Shown here piece after piece: positions 17,624-26,704 of a stretch of 64,000 bases of DNA. The stretch lies in assembly GCA_963795385.1 (NCBI GenBank), contig CAWCHK010000003.1, positions 496,001 through 560,000 on the forward strand. The letters run 5' to 3'. This DNA comes from CAVURS01 sp963795385. GTDB taxonomy: Bacteria; Actinomycetota; Actinomycetes; Actinomycetales; CAVURS01. How positions within the stretch are numbered: position 1 is the stretch's first letter; each line of letters opens with the position of its first letter. A program made the translations under genes and the position numbers. The notes under the pieces are model-generated. The model was not told the origin of the DNA. It searched no databases and worked only from the letters and a program-made list of their open reading frames with translations.

Positions 17624-18447
17624 CAGCCGTCCCGGTCCGGGCCGAGCGGGCGAAGCAGGTCCTGCAGGGCCTCGAACAGCCCCGGGCCGGCGGCGATCAC
17701 GAGCTCCGAGCCGGGCGGCTGACCGTCCAGGCCGCTGACCACCGCGCCGGCCTCACGCGCGATCAGCCCCGCGGCGGCCAGGTCCCAGGCCCCCAGACCG
17801 CGCTCGTAGTAGGCGTCCAGCCGCCCGGTCGCCACGGCCGCAAGGTCGAGGGCCGCGCTGCCGATCCGGCGGATGTCGCGGACCCGCGGCAGCACCTCGG
17901 CGGCGATCCGGGCCGCGTGCCGTCGCCGCTCCGCGTCGTAGCCGAAGCCGGTCCCGACCAGCGCCCGGTCCAGGGGCACGCCGGAGTTGACCCGGACCGG
18001 CCCCCCGTCCAGGAACGCTCCGCCGCCCAGCGTCGCCACCCAGGTCTCGCCGGACAGGGGGTGGTGGACGCAGCCGGCGATCACCTGGTGGTCGGCCGGG
18101 TCGAGCGGGTTGCCCGTCGCCACCGCGACGCTGATGGCGTACGCCGGGAGGCCGTAGAGGTAGTTCACGGTCCCGTCGATGGGGTCGACGACCCAGGTCA
18201 GCCCGCTCGGCCCGCGGACCAGGCCGCCCTCCTCGCCGAGGATGCCGTCATCCGGTCGGGCCTCGTGGATCGCCTTGCGCAGCAACGCTTCTGACGCCGT
18301 ATCCATGGCCGTCACGATGTCGGTCGGCGACGTCTTGGTGGACGCGACGTCGACCCGGGCCGGGCGGCCGTCGCGGACCAGGTCGCCGGCCTGGCGTGCG
18401 ACCCTCTCGGCGAGCATCACCAGGGCCTGGAGGTCGGGGTCGCTCAC
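17623..18447 (-). CDS. suhB: Inositol-1-monophosphatase family phosphatase
   Basis: 274 aa. It removes phosphate from inositol 1-phosphate or related sugar phosphates with Mg2+. Metal and substrate motifs are in place: GILGEEGG, WVVDPIDGTVNYLYG, and GAWDLAAAGLIAREAGAVVSGLDG. In actinobacteria the product feeds phosphatidylinositol and mycothiol synthesis. Equivalent to Rv2701c by order. It overlaps hemH upstream by four bases (GTGA) and the VOC gene downstream. Confidence 0.92.
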   Translation of the reverse strand: MSDPDLQALVMLAERVARQAGDLVRDGRPARVDVASTKTSPTDIVTAMDTASEALLRKAIHEARPDDGILGEEGGLVRGPSGLTWVVDPIDGTVNYLYGLPAYAISVAVATGNPLDPADHQVIAGCVHHPLSGETWVATLGGGAFLDGGPVRVNSGVPLDRALVGTGFGYDAERRRHAARIAAEVLPRVRDIRRIGSAALDLAAVATGRLDAYYERGLGAWDLAAAGLIAREAGAVVSGLDGQPPGSELVIAAGPGLFEALQDLLRPLGPDRDG

Positions 18448-19568
18448 CGGGCCACCTCAGCCAGGGCCGGCGCGACGGAGTCGACGCCACAGGCAGCGGG
18501 AAGCTCGGCGCGCGGGTTCGGGCAGCAGCCCGCGACGCAGCGGCTCGGCCACGGCCCGAGACGGCCGATCACCGGCTGGACGGGATCCGCTCCCCGGGCC
18601 AGGGCGGCGCGCTCCTCCAGGAGGTCGACCAGCCCGGCGACGAACGCCGGGTCCGCGCCCACTGTCGCCGCGCGCGCTACCGGCAGCCCGATCCCGGCGG
18701 CCGTCATCACCGCCTCGGTGTCCAGGTCGTGCACGACCTCCATGTGGTCGGACACGAAGCCGATCGGCGCGACGACGACGGCCGGGACGCCCTGGGCCTT
18801 GAGCGCCCGCAGGTGGTCGTTGACGTCCGGCTCCAGCCAGGCCTGCTGCGGCGGCCCGGAGCGGGAGCAGAAGGCCAGGTCCGCCTCGAGCGGAGAGCCG
18901 ATCTGGTCAGCCACCCTCGCGGTGATCTCTGCGGCCAGCTCGCGATGCTGCGCTGCGTAGGCGCCGCCTCCGGGGCCGGACGTCCGGTCCATGGCCTCGG
19001 GGATCGAGTGGGTCACGAAGACCAGGCGGGCACCCGCCCGGACTGCCGCCGGCAGCGCGGCAAGGGCAGCGGCCACTGCGGCGACGTTCGGCTCGACGAA
19101 GCCAGGATGGTCGTAGTAGGCCCGGACCCGGTCGAGCGCCAGTGCCCGGCCCTCGCCGGCCAGCGTCGCCTGCGCGGCGGCGAGGTCCTCGCGGTACTGG
19201 CGGCAGGAGGAGTACGACGAGTACGCACTCGTCGTCACCACCGCCACCCTCCGGGCCCCGGCCTGGTGCAGCTCGCGCAAGGCGTCGACGACGTACGGCT
19301 CCCAGTTGCGGTTGCCCCACGCGACCGGCAGTGCCAGGCCGCGCCGGCCCAGCTCCGCGCGCAGGGCGGCGAGCAGGACCCGGTTCTGGCCGTTGATCGG
19401 GCTCCGCCCACCGACGGCGTCGTAGTGACTGGCGACGTCGCGCAGCCGCTCCGGCGGGATCCCCCGCCCGCGCGTGACGTTCTCCAGGAACGGCAGCACG
19501 TCCTCGGGTCCTTCGGGGCCGCCGAAGCTCAGCAGCAGGACCGCGTCGTACGGGTCGAGGCTTGGCAC
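18444..19568 (-). CDS. hemH: Ferrochelatase (coproporphyrin-type) with C-terminal Fe-S cysteines
   Basis: 374 aa. It inserts Fe2+ into the porphyrin near the end of heme synthesis; actinobacterial enzymes of this class use coproporphyrin III, so cpfC is an equally good name. The N-terminus reads YDAVLLLSFGGPEGPEDVLPFLENV, the core has MTSAYSS-like VTTSAYSSYSSCRQYRE, and the active-site His lies in FVTHSIPEAMD; GFVSDHMEVVHDLDTEA carries the second metal-site residues. The C-terminus has CVAGCC and a further Cys 11 residues on; with the SSC cysteine these fit the [2Fe-2S] ligands known in mycobacterial ferrochelatase. GACGAT six bases before the GTG suggests a leaderless start. Confidence 0.95.
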   Translation of the reverse strand: MPSLDPYDAVLLLSFGGPEGPEDVLPFLENVTRGRGIPPERLRDVASHYDAVGGRSPINGQNRVLLAALRAELGRRGLALPVAWGNRNWEPYVVDALRELHQAGARRVAVVTTSAYSSYSSCRQYREDLAAAQATLAGEGRALALDRVRAYYDHPGFVEPNVAAVAAALAALPAAVRAGARLVFVTHSIPEAMDRTSGPGGGAYAAQHRELAAEITARVADQIGSPLEADLAFCSRSGPPQQAWLEPDVNDHLRALKAQGVPAVVVAPIGFVSDHMEVVHDLDTEAVMTAAGIGLPVARAATVGADPAFVAGLVDLLEERAALARGADPVQPVIGRLGPWPSRCVAGCCPNPRAELPAACGVDSVAPALAEVAR

Positions 19569-19623
19569 CGGACGATCGTCGCATCACCGGCTCGCGGCTG
19601 CGCAGCGACCCTGGCGCGCCTTC

Positions 19624-19647
19624 GCCATCGACGCGGACATCGATGGC
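19624..19647. promoter_or_regulatory. Operator-like inverted repeat between hemH and sepH
   Basis: Perfect 8-bp arms GCCATCGA and TCGATGGC separated by eight bases, in the 147-bp divergent intergenic region. It is 55 bases from the hemH start and 68 from the sepH start, so it could serve either. No regulator is recognised. Confidence 0.45.
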
Positions 19648-19715
19648 ACAGTCGGACCAGGCCGGCGTGGCTCTCAGGCGGACGCCGCCCGCGCCCGAGC
19701 GGAGGAGCACAGAGC

Positions 19716-21207
19716 ATGCATGACCTGCGGCTGGTCGGCGTCCACGAGGACGGGGAGCACCTGCTGCTGTCCGCACCGGACGGCGAGCAGTACCTGCTGA
19801 CGGTCGACGAGTCCCTGCGGGCTGCCGTCCGCCGTGACCGAGCGCACCTCGGACAGCTGCAGATCCAGATGTCCGGCGAGCTGCGCCCGCGCGAGGTCCA
19901 GGCCCAGATCCGGGCCGGCGCGACGGCCGAGGAGGTCTCGGCGGGGACCGGCTGGCCGCTGGACCGGGTACGTCGCTACGAGGGTGCGGTCCTGGCCGAG
20001 CGCGCCCACATCACCGACCTGGCCCGGGCCGTGACGTTGCGCCGTCGCGGCTCCGACGCCGCACCGCCCACCCTGAGTGCCCGGGTCGACCAGCGGTTGG
20101 CCGCCCGCGACGTGGACGTCCGGCAGAACGTCTGGGACAGCTGGCGGGCCGAGGACGGCCCCTGGATGCTGACCCTGCGATTCGCGGCCGGTGGTCGCGA
20201 GCGCGAGGCCCGATGGATGTTCGACCCCAGCGCCCGCACCGTGACGGCTCAGGACGACGAGGCCCTCTGGCTCTCCGAGGACGAGAAGCCTCCGGCGGCT
20301 CCGGCGCCGGCACCACACCTGTCCGCCGTACCGACCGTGACCGCCATGCCGAGCGGGCCGAGTAGCCCGAGCGGTCCGGTTGCGCCGATGCGGTCGGCGG
20401 TCGGCAGGGGCGACCGGATCTACGACGTCGACGCCGAGGGCGGGCTCGACGCCGCGGAGCCGGTGAGTCTGGAGTCGCCGTCCGCGGTGGACCTGGTCGG
20501 CGCGATGCGGCAGCGCCGGCACGGCAAGCGCCGTCAGCCGCTGCCGATCGAGCTGCCCGAGGGCCGAACCCGGCGCGGCCGTGGCCCGGCTGACCGGCCC
20601 CGCTCCCCTGGTGAGGCCGACCCGATCGAGCTCGAGCCCCTGACCTTCGACCCCTCGCTGCTCGGCGACCCGGCCCCCGCGCATCCCTTCCCGTTCCCGG
20701 AGCGGCTGCGCAGCCCCGAGCCGGTCGAGCCGGAGGGCTCCGACGTCGAGGACGCCCGCGAATCGCCCACCCTTGGCGACCCGGGCGAGACGATCGACCC
20801 TGCCGGCCGGGCCGATCAGGCCGATCAGGCCGATCAGGCCGATCGGACGGTCTCCGACCGCGGGACCGCACCGGGCCCGACGCCAGGGGAGGTCCCGGAC
20901 CCCCGCTCGGCCACAGCGCCGGAACCCGTTGCGGCTCCCCAGCGGCCGCGCAACTTCGGGCCGCCGCCGCCCACGTCGTCGCCGCCCACGTCGCTGGATC
21001 TCCACGTCGTCGGATCCCAGGTCGTCGGATCCCAGGTCGCGGAATTCCAGGTCGCCGGCCCGCCCGGCCCGGCAGTCGGTGCCGTCCGCGGGCCCGGCCC
21101 GGTCAGCGAGCGGTCACGCCGGCCCCTCGGAGCCGCCCGCCCATCGCCGGGCCCGCCGGGCCAGCGTCCCCAGCTGGGACGAGATCATGTTCGGCAAGCG
21201 CGACTAG
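19716..21207 (+). CDS. sepH: Cell-division protein SepH (DUF3071), interrupted near the C-terminus
   Basis: SepH promotes FtsZ assembly in actinobacteria. The N-terminal DUF3071 domain (MHDLRLVGVHEDGEHLLL to about residue 190) includes a helix-turn-helix-like part (REVQAQIRAGATAEEVSAGTGWPLDRVRRYEG). A long acidic, Pro-rich linker follows. In the starting frame translation would run to 21311 with no family-type ending. The conserved tail RRASVPSWDEIMFGKRD is found in the +1 frame and stops at 21207, so one frameshift lies in the linker between about 20900 and 21150. GGAGGAG eight bases before the ATG is a strong ribosome-binding site. The linker also holds two short tandem repeats. Confidence 0.88.
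20811..20846 (+). repeat. Tandem repeat, four copies of GCCGATCAG in sepH
   Basis: Four 9-bp units (the last with one change) encode (Ala-Asp-Gln)4 in the SepH linker. A 15-bp repeat follows at about 21005-21050 (GGATCCCAGGTCGTC type). Both lie in the linker, where length changes are tolerated. Confidence 0.85.
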
Positions 21208-21251
21208 CAGCGCGACTAGCAGCGCGACCAGCCCCGCCCGCGCGCCCCCCG

Positions 21252-21361
21252 CGCGACTTGTCAGCACCTCGTGCCCCTATACCCGCGCGGAGCGCTGACA
21301 CACCACCCTGAGCTCGCGACTTGTCAGCACCTCGTGCCCCTATACCCGCGCGAGGTGCTGA
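21252..21361. repeat. Duplicated 38-bp element with a hairpin, between sepH and tdk
   Basis: A 38-bp sequence at 21252-21289 recurs exactly at 21315-21352. In the second copy the arms TCAGCACCTCG and CGAGGTGCTGA form a perfect 11-bp stem around a 16-base loop containing CCCCTATACCC. The first copy forms an imperfect version. It lies between convergent genes, so it may act as a double terminator. The exact duplication and conserved loop also fit a dispersed extragenic palindromic element. Confidence 0.7.
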
Positions 21362-21368
21362 CCAGGCT

Positions 21369-22085
21369 CTAGTCGGGCTGCGGGCTGGGGATCACCGAGG
21401 CCTGTGGTGGGACCGGGCAGACGTCGAGGTCCAGCGGCAGAACATCCGGTGAGAGAGCCGCAGCATGGGCCGCCGCGGCGGTCATCCGGCGCAGGTGGTG
21501 CCGGCGGCACAGCACCTCGTACCCCACCTCGGGCCGGGCGTCGGAGCCGGCCTGTGAGCCGGTGTCGCCCACGACCACCTGCTCGCCCTCGACCACCATC
21601 ACCCCGCCCACCGTCCGGGCGTTGTGGGTCCCACGCGCCCCGCACCAGCACAGCGCCTCGACCTGCAACAGCTCCACCCGGTCGGCCAGCTCGACCAGGC
21701 GTTGGGAGCCCGGGAACAGCCGGGTCCGGAAGTCCGCCGTGATCCCGAACGCGTAGACGTCGACCGACATCTCGTCGACCAGCCGGGCCAGCTGCTCGAC
21801 CTGCTCGGGTGAGTAGAACTGCGCTTCGTCGCAGATCGCGTAGTCGACCGGCTCGCCCGACGTACGGCGGCGCACGACGACGTCCCAGAGGTCCAGGTCG
21901 TCGTCGACCTCGATGGCGTCGACCGACAGGCCGAGCCGGCTGGAGAGCACCGACTCCCCGGCCCGGTCCAGCTTGGTGAAGATCAGCCCCCGCCGGCCGC
22001 GGGCCGCGTGGTTGTGGTCCGTCTGCAACGCCAGGGTCGACTTGCCGCAGTCCATGGTTCCGCAGAAGAAGACGAGCTCCGCCAC
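21369..22085 (-). CDS. tdk: Thymidine kinase
   Basis: 238 aa, type II (TK1-like). It phosphorylates thymidine to dTMP in the salvage pathway. The Walker A sequence GTMDCGKST is at residues 9-17, followed by FTKLDRAGE, the Walker B/catalytic region CDEAQFYSPEQ, and a zinc-binding lasso with CWCG and a later CRRHH. The C-terminal 35 residues are hydrophobic and Pro-rich beyond the usual end. It starts one base after the stop of the upstream phosphatase-superfamily gene and belongs to that operon. Confidence 0.95.
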   Translation of the reverse strand: MAELVFFCGTMDCGKSTLALQTDHNHAARGRRGLIFTKLDRAGESVLSSRLGLSVDAIEVDDDLDLWDVVVRRRTSGEPVDYAICDEAQFYSPEQVEQLARLVDEMSVDVYAFGITADFRTRLFPGSQRLVELADRVELLQVEALCWCGARGTHNARTVGGVMVVEGEQVVVGDTGSQAGSDARPEVGYEVLCRRHHLRRMTAAAAHAAALSPDVLPLDLDVCPVPPQASVIPSPQPD

Positions 22086-22086
22086 G

Positions 22087-23229
22087 TCAGCCGACCTTGC
22101 TCCCGAGCACGGACAGCAAGGGTACGGCGGTCTCGTCGGACGTCAGGGAGCCGTGCAGGCCGATCAGGGCGAGCAGCTGCGGCCGTTGGTGGCGGGAGTC
22201 GACGACCGCGATGTCGCCTGCGGTCGCCACGACCACGTCACCGATCCGCGGCAGCACCTGGCCCGAGACGGTGCCGAACCAGCCGGCCGCGACCGCCTCG
22301 GCGCGGGTCCGCACCCAGGCGTCACCGTCCAGCCGCTCGCGCCAGGCCGTCACGACGTCGGTGCTCGCGCCCGGCTCGCAGTAGAGATGCAGCGCCCGTG
22401 GCTCACCGCCGCTGTGCCGCACCCCGCGCGACAGGTCGGGCTCGTGCGCGAGGTCCAGCCGCCGGTCCATCGCCACGTCGACCATGCCGTGGTCCGCGGT
22501 GATGTGCAGGACGGCGTCGGACGGCAGGCCCTCGACGAGCCGGCGTACGGCGTCGTCGACGCGGGTCAGCTCCTCGCCCCACTCCCAGGAGCGGCAGCCG
22601 CTGACGTGGCCGACCTTGTCGATGTCGCCCCAGTAGACGTAGACGAGGGCCCGAGGCGTCGCGTTCACTGCCGCCACGGCGGCGTCCACCCGCTCGGTCA
22701 GGGTGCCGGCGCCCACGAACGCCCCGCCGCGCAGCGCCGACTCGGTCAGCCCGGAACCGTCGAAGAACGCGGGCCCGATCCGGGTGACTGGCACGCCGCC
22801 CGCGTCCAGCCGCTCGAACACCGTGGGGTTGGGCTGCCAGACGTGCGGGTCGACGTGTGGCTCCCAAGACAGCTCGTTCAGCAGGACGTCGCGCTCCGGG
22901 TCCAGCACCTCGTAGCCGACCAGCCCGTGACCGCCCGGCGGCAGGCCGGTGCCGAACGAGCCCATGCTGGTCGCGGTCGTCGAGGGGAACCCCGAGCTGA
23001 GCCGGCGGCCGTCCGCCAGCAGCGAGCGCAGGAATGGCGCGTGCCCGCTGCGGGCCCGCAGCAGCACGTCGCCGAGCCCGTCGACGAGCAGGACGACGGC
23101 CCTCGGCGCCGGCGCGAGCACCAGGCGCCCGGAGTCGGCGGCCACGGGTGCGCCGAGCGCCGTCGCGACGGCCGGCATCAGCTCGGCCAGCGTGCCCTCG
23201 CCGTAGGGCGGGGCAACCGGTTCGATCAA
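22087..23229 (-). CDS. Alkaline phosphatase superfamily phosphodiesterase/pyrophosphatase
   Basis: 380 aa, type I phosphodiesterase/nucleotide pyrophosphatase fold. Metal-site motifs follow in order: VLLVDGLGD with the first Asp, the nucleophile Thr in FPSTTATSMGSF, YVYWGDIDKVGHVSG, ITADHGMVD and GLHGSLTSDE near the C-terminus. There is no signal peptide, so it acts in the cytosol; the substrate is a phosphodiester or pyrophosphate that I cannot specify. It lies between DUF5998 and tdk on one strand with 1- and 42-base gaps, a gene order common in actinobacteria. Confidence 0.85.
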   Translation of the reverse strand: MIEPVAPPYGEGTLAELMPAVATALGAPVAADSGRLVLAPAPRAVVLLVDGLGDVLLRARSGHAPFLRSLLADGRRLSSGFPSTTATSMGSFGTGLPPGGHGLVGYEVLDPERDVLLNELSWEPHVDPHVWQPNPTVFERLDAGGVPVTRIGPAFFDGSGLTESALRGGAFVGAGTLTERVDAAVAAVNATPRALVYVYWGDIDKVGHVSGCRSWEWGEELTRVDDAVRRLVEGLPSDAVLHITADHGMVDVAMDRRLDLAHEPDLSRGVRHSGGEPRALHLYCEPGASTDVVTAWRERLDGDAWVRTRAEAVAAGWFGTVSGQVLPRIGDVVVATAGDIAVVDSRHQRPQLLALIGLHGSLTSDETAVPLLSVLGSKVG

Positions 23230-23271
23230 CGCGTCACCGCCGCGCGGGACGGGTTGGGTCTGGTCCGAGGG

Positions 23272-23904
23272 TCACCGCAGGGCAACCGGGCTGCCGCCAC
23301 CCGCCGCGGCTGTGGCGGCGGACAGCATGCGGGTGAAGACCAGGGCCTCGCGCAGGGCGTCCTCGCCGTCGGCGTCGGCACTGACCCGTAGGGAGATGTC
23401 GTCGGCCGTGGCCGTACCGGTGTAACCGTGGTCGGCCTCGCAGTCGGGGTCGCCACAGGTCGCCGGCTCGAGGTCGAGCCGGCTGACCGCACCCCAGCCG
23501 AGCGTGACCGTCAGCTCGCGGCCCAGCCGGCCGGGCTCGTAGGCGTCGGGCCGCTCGACCACGTGGTTGACGACGACCGAGTGCACCGCCGACAGCGGCA
23601 CCGACTCGGTCGCCGCGGTCGCGAACGCGCCGGCGGTCGTCGCCGGGACGTCACCGGTGGCCGCCGGCTCCGGCGAGTGGTCGTCGGCATGCGCGACGAT
23701 CAGCCGCGCGGGCGTGAGCACCAGCACGGTCGCGTGCCGCCGGACGGCGTCGGCGTCGAAGGTCGTCTCCTGGTGGACCAGATGGGACAGCACGGCCTCG
23801 CCGCCGAGCGCCACGTCGACGACGTCCGCGACCAGCTCGGGGTAGTAGCCGGCACGGTCGATCGCCGTACGAAGATCGGTGGGCAAGGTCGAGGCGTCCC
23901 GCAT
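23272..23904 (-). CDS. DUF5998 protein
   Basis: 210 aa. The sequence begins LRTAIDRAGYYPELVADVVDVALGGEAVLSHLVHQETTFD and continues with TVLVLTPARLIVAHADDH, VVVNHVVERPD and LTVTLGWGAVSRLDLEPATCGDPDCEADHGYTG, as in the actinobacterial DUF5998 family next to the phosphatase-superfamily gene. The middle beta-rich part resembles a PH-like domain; function unknown. The ATG has CAGGAT six bases upstream, a leaderless arrangement, and heads the DUF5998-phosphatase-tdk operon. Confidence 0.82.
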   Translation of the reverse strand: MRDASTLPTDLRTAIDRAGYYPELVADVVDVALGGEAVLSHLVHQETTFDADAVRRHATVLVLTPARLIVAHADDHSPEPAATGDVPATTAGAFATAATESVPLSAVHSVVVNHVVERPDAYEPGRLGRELTVTLGWGAVSRLDLEPATCGDPDCEADHGYTGTATADDISLRVSADADGEDALREALVFTRMLSAATAAAGGGSPVALR

Positions 23905-23963
23905 GGGCTCATCCTGTCACCCGGTACCGACCCGCAGGACGGCTCGTCCACCGGTCCCCCCGG

Positions 23964-26636
23964 TCAGAGCAGACGGCGTCGGTCCGCGTCGGACCTCGCC
24001 GCGACACTCAGCTCGACGGAGACGTCGAGCACCGCCAGCCCGAACTCCCCCACCAGCACCGGGGTGATGTCGAGATCGGCCACCTCGGGCAGGTCGTCGG
24101 CGAGCTGGGCGATCCGGGCGATCAGGTCCTGCAGTGCGTCGACGTCGAGCGGCTCGGCGCCGCGGTGGCCGTAGAGTAGCGGCGCGGCGCGGATCGACGT
24201 GACGAGGTCGGCGACGTCCTGGTCGGTCAGCGGCGGGATCCGGTGGGCCACGTCGTCGAGCAGCTCGGTGGCGGCGCCCGCGACGCCGAACGACACGACC
24301 GGGCCGAACAGCGGGTCCTCGGTGGTCCGCAGCATGCAGCCGATGCCAGGGGCGGCCATCGGCTGGAGCAGCAGCCGGGCGTCCGGCGCGCCGTAGGTCG
24401 CCAGCTCCTCCGACAGGGTCTCGAACGCCTGCCGCAGCTCGCTCGGCGACTCGATCGTCAGCCGGCGAGCGACGATGTCGGCCCGCTGCCGCAGCGCTGG
24501 GTCACCGGCCTTCAGGGCCACGGGGTAGTCGAACCGCTCGGCGGCGGCGATCGCCTCGTCGACGTCCGCGACCTCCTCGGTCGGCCAGAGCCGCACGCCG
24601 TACGCCGCGAGCAGGCGGGCGCCCTGCCCACGGGTCAGTCGCACGCGGCGGGCACCCGGCTCGTCCACCGGGTTGCTGCCGGCGTTCAGGACGCCCTGCA
24701 CGAGCAGCCGGGCCGCCTCGACGTCGACGTCCGGCAGGTGCAGGGGCTGACCCGGACCGCGCCGGCGCCACTCGGCGTACCGCGACACCGACGCGAGGGC
24801 GCGGACGGCGTCCTCCGGCGTCGAGTAGGTCGGGATGCCGCCGGTCGACGTGGACCCGGGCGCCACGCCGCGCATGTCCAAGAACGTTGCGACGCAAGTC
24901 TTTCCGGCGATGGCTGCCGCGTCGGCGACAGCCCCGACGATGGTCTCGTCGGAGGTGATGAGCGGGCGCATGAACGACGCCACGACCGACTCGACCGACG
25001 GGTCGGCGAAGACGGCAGCGAGCGCTTCGATGAAGTCCTCCGGGGAGGCCTGGGGTGAGAGGGTCACGGGGCCGTTGACCAGGTCGAGGCCCCAGCTCAG
25101 GCAGGCCTCGGCGGCGAGCGTGTTGAGCGAGTCCGAGTTGCCGACGATCCCGACGCGCTGGCCCTCGGGCAGCGGCTGGCTCAGGACGAGCTGGGCCACA
25201 TCGAACATCTGGTGCACGTTCTGGACCCGGATCACACCGACCTGGCGCAGCATCGCGTCGAAGGCCCCGCGCGGGACGTGGGTCGCGCGGACCTCGTGGC
25301 CGGGTGGGACGCCGTACGACGTGACGCCGGACTTCACCACGATGACGGGCTTGCGGCGGGACAGGCGCCGCGCCACCCGGGAGAACTTGCGCGGGTTGCC
25401 CACGCTCTCCAGGTAGAGGCCCACGGCCTGGGTCCGCGCGTCATCCAGCCAGTACTGCATGAGGTCGTTGCCCGACACGTCGGCCCGGTTGCCCGCATTG
25501 ACGAAGGTCGAGACGCCGATGCTGCGCCGGGCCGCGTAGGCGAGCACCTGGACCCCCAGCGCACCGGACTGGCTGAACAGCGCGAGGCCACCCGGGGCCG
25601 GCATCGTGGGCGCGAGGGAGGCGTTCAGCCGGATGTCGTCGTCGGTGTTGATGACGCCGAAGGAGTTGGGCCCGATCACGCGCATGCCCTCGGCCCGGGC
25701 TCGTCGGACGAGGGCCCGCTGGCGGAGAACCCCGCGCGCGCCGGTCTCGGCGAAGCCGTCCGAGATGACGAGCAGCACCCGGGCACCGGCCTGGGCGCAC
25801 TCGCGGACGACCTCCTCGACGATCTGGGCCCGGACGGCGACGATCGCCATGTCCACGACCCCCGGCACGTCGGTGACGTGGGCGTGGCTGGTCAGTCCGT
25901 GGACCTCGGAGGCGCGTGGGTTCACGACGTGCAGCGCCCCCCGGAAGCCGCCGTCCAGGAGGTGTTGCAGCACCTGGTGGCCCCCGCCGTCGGGCTTCCG
26001 GCTGGCGCCGATCACGGCCACCGACCGGGGATGCAGCACCGCTCTCACGCTCAGCGCCTCGGCTGCATGCTCCCGGGCCTCGCGGACCTCCTCGGACAGA
26101 GCGGTCGGCCGGATGTCGAAGCCGACGCTGATCACGCCGTCGTCGTACCGGTGGGTGATCTCGTAGCCGGCCTCGTCGAAGACACCCAGCATCCGCCGGT
26201 TCTGCGGGAGCACGTCGGCGACGAACCGCCCGATGCCCCGCTCACGCGCCGCGGCGGCCAGATGCTCCAGCAGCACCGACCCCAGGCCGCGCCCCTGGTC
26301 GGTGTCGGCGATGTTGAAGGCCACGTCGGCGATACCGGTCTCGGTGCGGTTGTACTCCGCGATGCCGACGATCCGGTCGCCCAGCGTGGCGATCAGGGCC
26401 ACCCGGTCGTCGTGGTCCACGTCGATGAACCGCTTGAGGTCCCGCTCCGGCAGCTCCTGGATGGGCGCGAAGAAGCGCAGGTAGATCGACTCGGCGGACT
26501 GCGCGGCGTGGAAGCGCTGGACGGCCTCGGCGTCCTGCGGCCGGATCGGCCGCACGTGCGCGACGCCGCCGTCGCGCAGCACGACGTCGGCTTCCCATCC
26601 CCCGGGGTAGGGCACGCCAGACCCGCTCGAACCCAC
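23964..26636 (-). CDS. GNAT domain fused to NDP-forming acyl-CoA synthetase (Pat-like protein acyltransferase)
   Basis: 890 aa. Domains in order: a GNAT acetyltransferase (about residues 18-175, with DTDQGRGLGSVLLEHLAAAA as the acyl-CoA loop), a CoA-binding Rossmann domain (SVAVIGASRKPDGGGHQVLQ), two succinyl-CoA-ligase-like domains (ALFSQSGALGVQVL, VGIVGNSDSLNTLAAEA) and an ATP-grasp domain (RLTRGQGARLLAAYGVRLWPTEEV to the end). This layout is that of lysine acyltransferases that modify acyl-CoA synthetases, although the GNAT domain is N-terminal here as in actinobacteria. Whether the synthetase half is catalytic is not known. TAGGGT lies six bases before the GTG, divergent from psuG. Confidence 0.9.
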   Translation of the reverse strand: MGSSGSGVPYPGGWEADVVLRDGGVAHVRPIRPQDAEAVQRFHAAQSAESIYLRFFAPIQELPERDLKRFIDVDHDDRVALIATLGDRIVGIAEYNRTETGIADVAFNIADTDQGRGLGSVLLEHLAAAARERGIGRFVADVLPQNRRMLGVFDEAGYEITHRYDDGVISVGFDIRPTALSEEVREAREHAAEALSVRAVLHPRSVAVIGASRKPDGGGHQVLQHLLDGGFRGALHVVNPRASEVHGLTSHAHVTDVPGVVDMAIVAVRAQIVEEVVRECAQAGARVLLVISDGFAETGARGVLRQRALVRRARAEGMRVIGPNSFGVINTDDDIRLNASLAPTMPAPGGLALFSQSGALGVQVLAYAARRSIGVSTFVNAGNRADVSGNDLMQYWLDDARTQAVGLYLESVGNPRKFSRVARRLSRRKPVIVVKSGVTSYGVPPGHEVRATHVPRGAFDAMLRQVGVIRVQNVHQMFDVAQLVLSQPLPEGQRVGIVGNSDSLNTLAAEACLSWGLDLVNGPVTLSPQASPEDFIEALAAVFADPSVESVVASFMRPLITSDETIVGAVADAAAIAGKTCVATFLDMRGVAPGSTSTGGIPTYSTPEDAVRALASVSRYAEWRRRGPGQPLHLPDVDVEAARLLVQGVLNAGSNPVDEPGARRVRLTRGQGARLLAAYGVRLWPTEEVADVDEAIAAAERFDYPVALKAGDPALRQRADIVARRLTIESPSELRQAFETLSEELATYGAPDARLLLQPMAAPGIGCMLRTTEDPLFGPVVSFGVAGAATELLDDVAHRIPPLTDQDVADLVTSIRAAPLLYGHRGAEPLDVDALQDLIARIAQLADDLPEVADLDITPVLVGEFGLAVLDVSVELSVAARSDADRRRLL

Positions 26637-26642
26637 GGGATG

Positions 26643-26648
26643 ACCCTA
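26643..26648 (-). promoter_or_regulatory. Putative -10 element of the GNAT/acyl-CoA synthetase gene
   Basis: TAGGGT on the minus strand, six bases before the GTG at 26636. Confidence 0.5.
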
Positions 26649-26692
26649 TCGGCGGAGCCGCCCGCCCTCGGGGACCTGGGCCGGGCTGGCCA

Positions 26693-26698
26693 TAGGGT
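26693..26698 (+). promoter_or_regulatory. Putative -10 element of psuG-psuK
   Basis: TAGGGT, six bases before the GTG at 26705. It mirrors the identical element of the divergent gene at 26643-26648. Confidence 0.5.
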
Positions 26699-26704
26699 CT
26701 GCGG

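Noticed and set aside
18396..19715. Upstream extension of the sepH frame
   Set aside because: It is antisense to hemH and suhB. The true start at 19716 has a GGAGGAG site and the family N-terminus.
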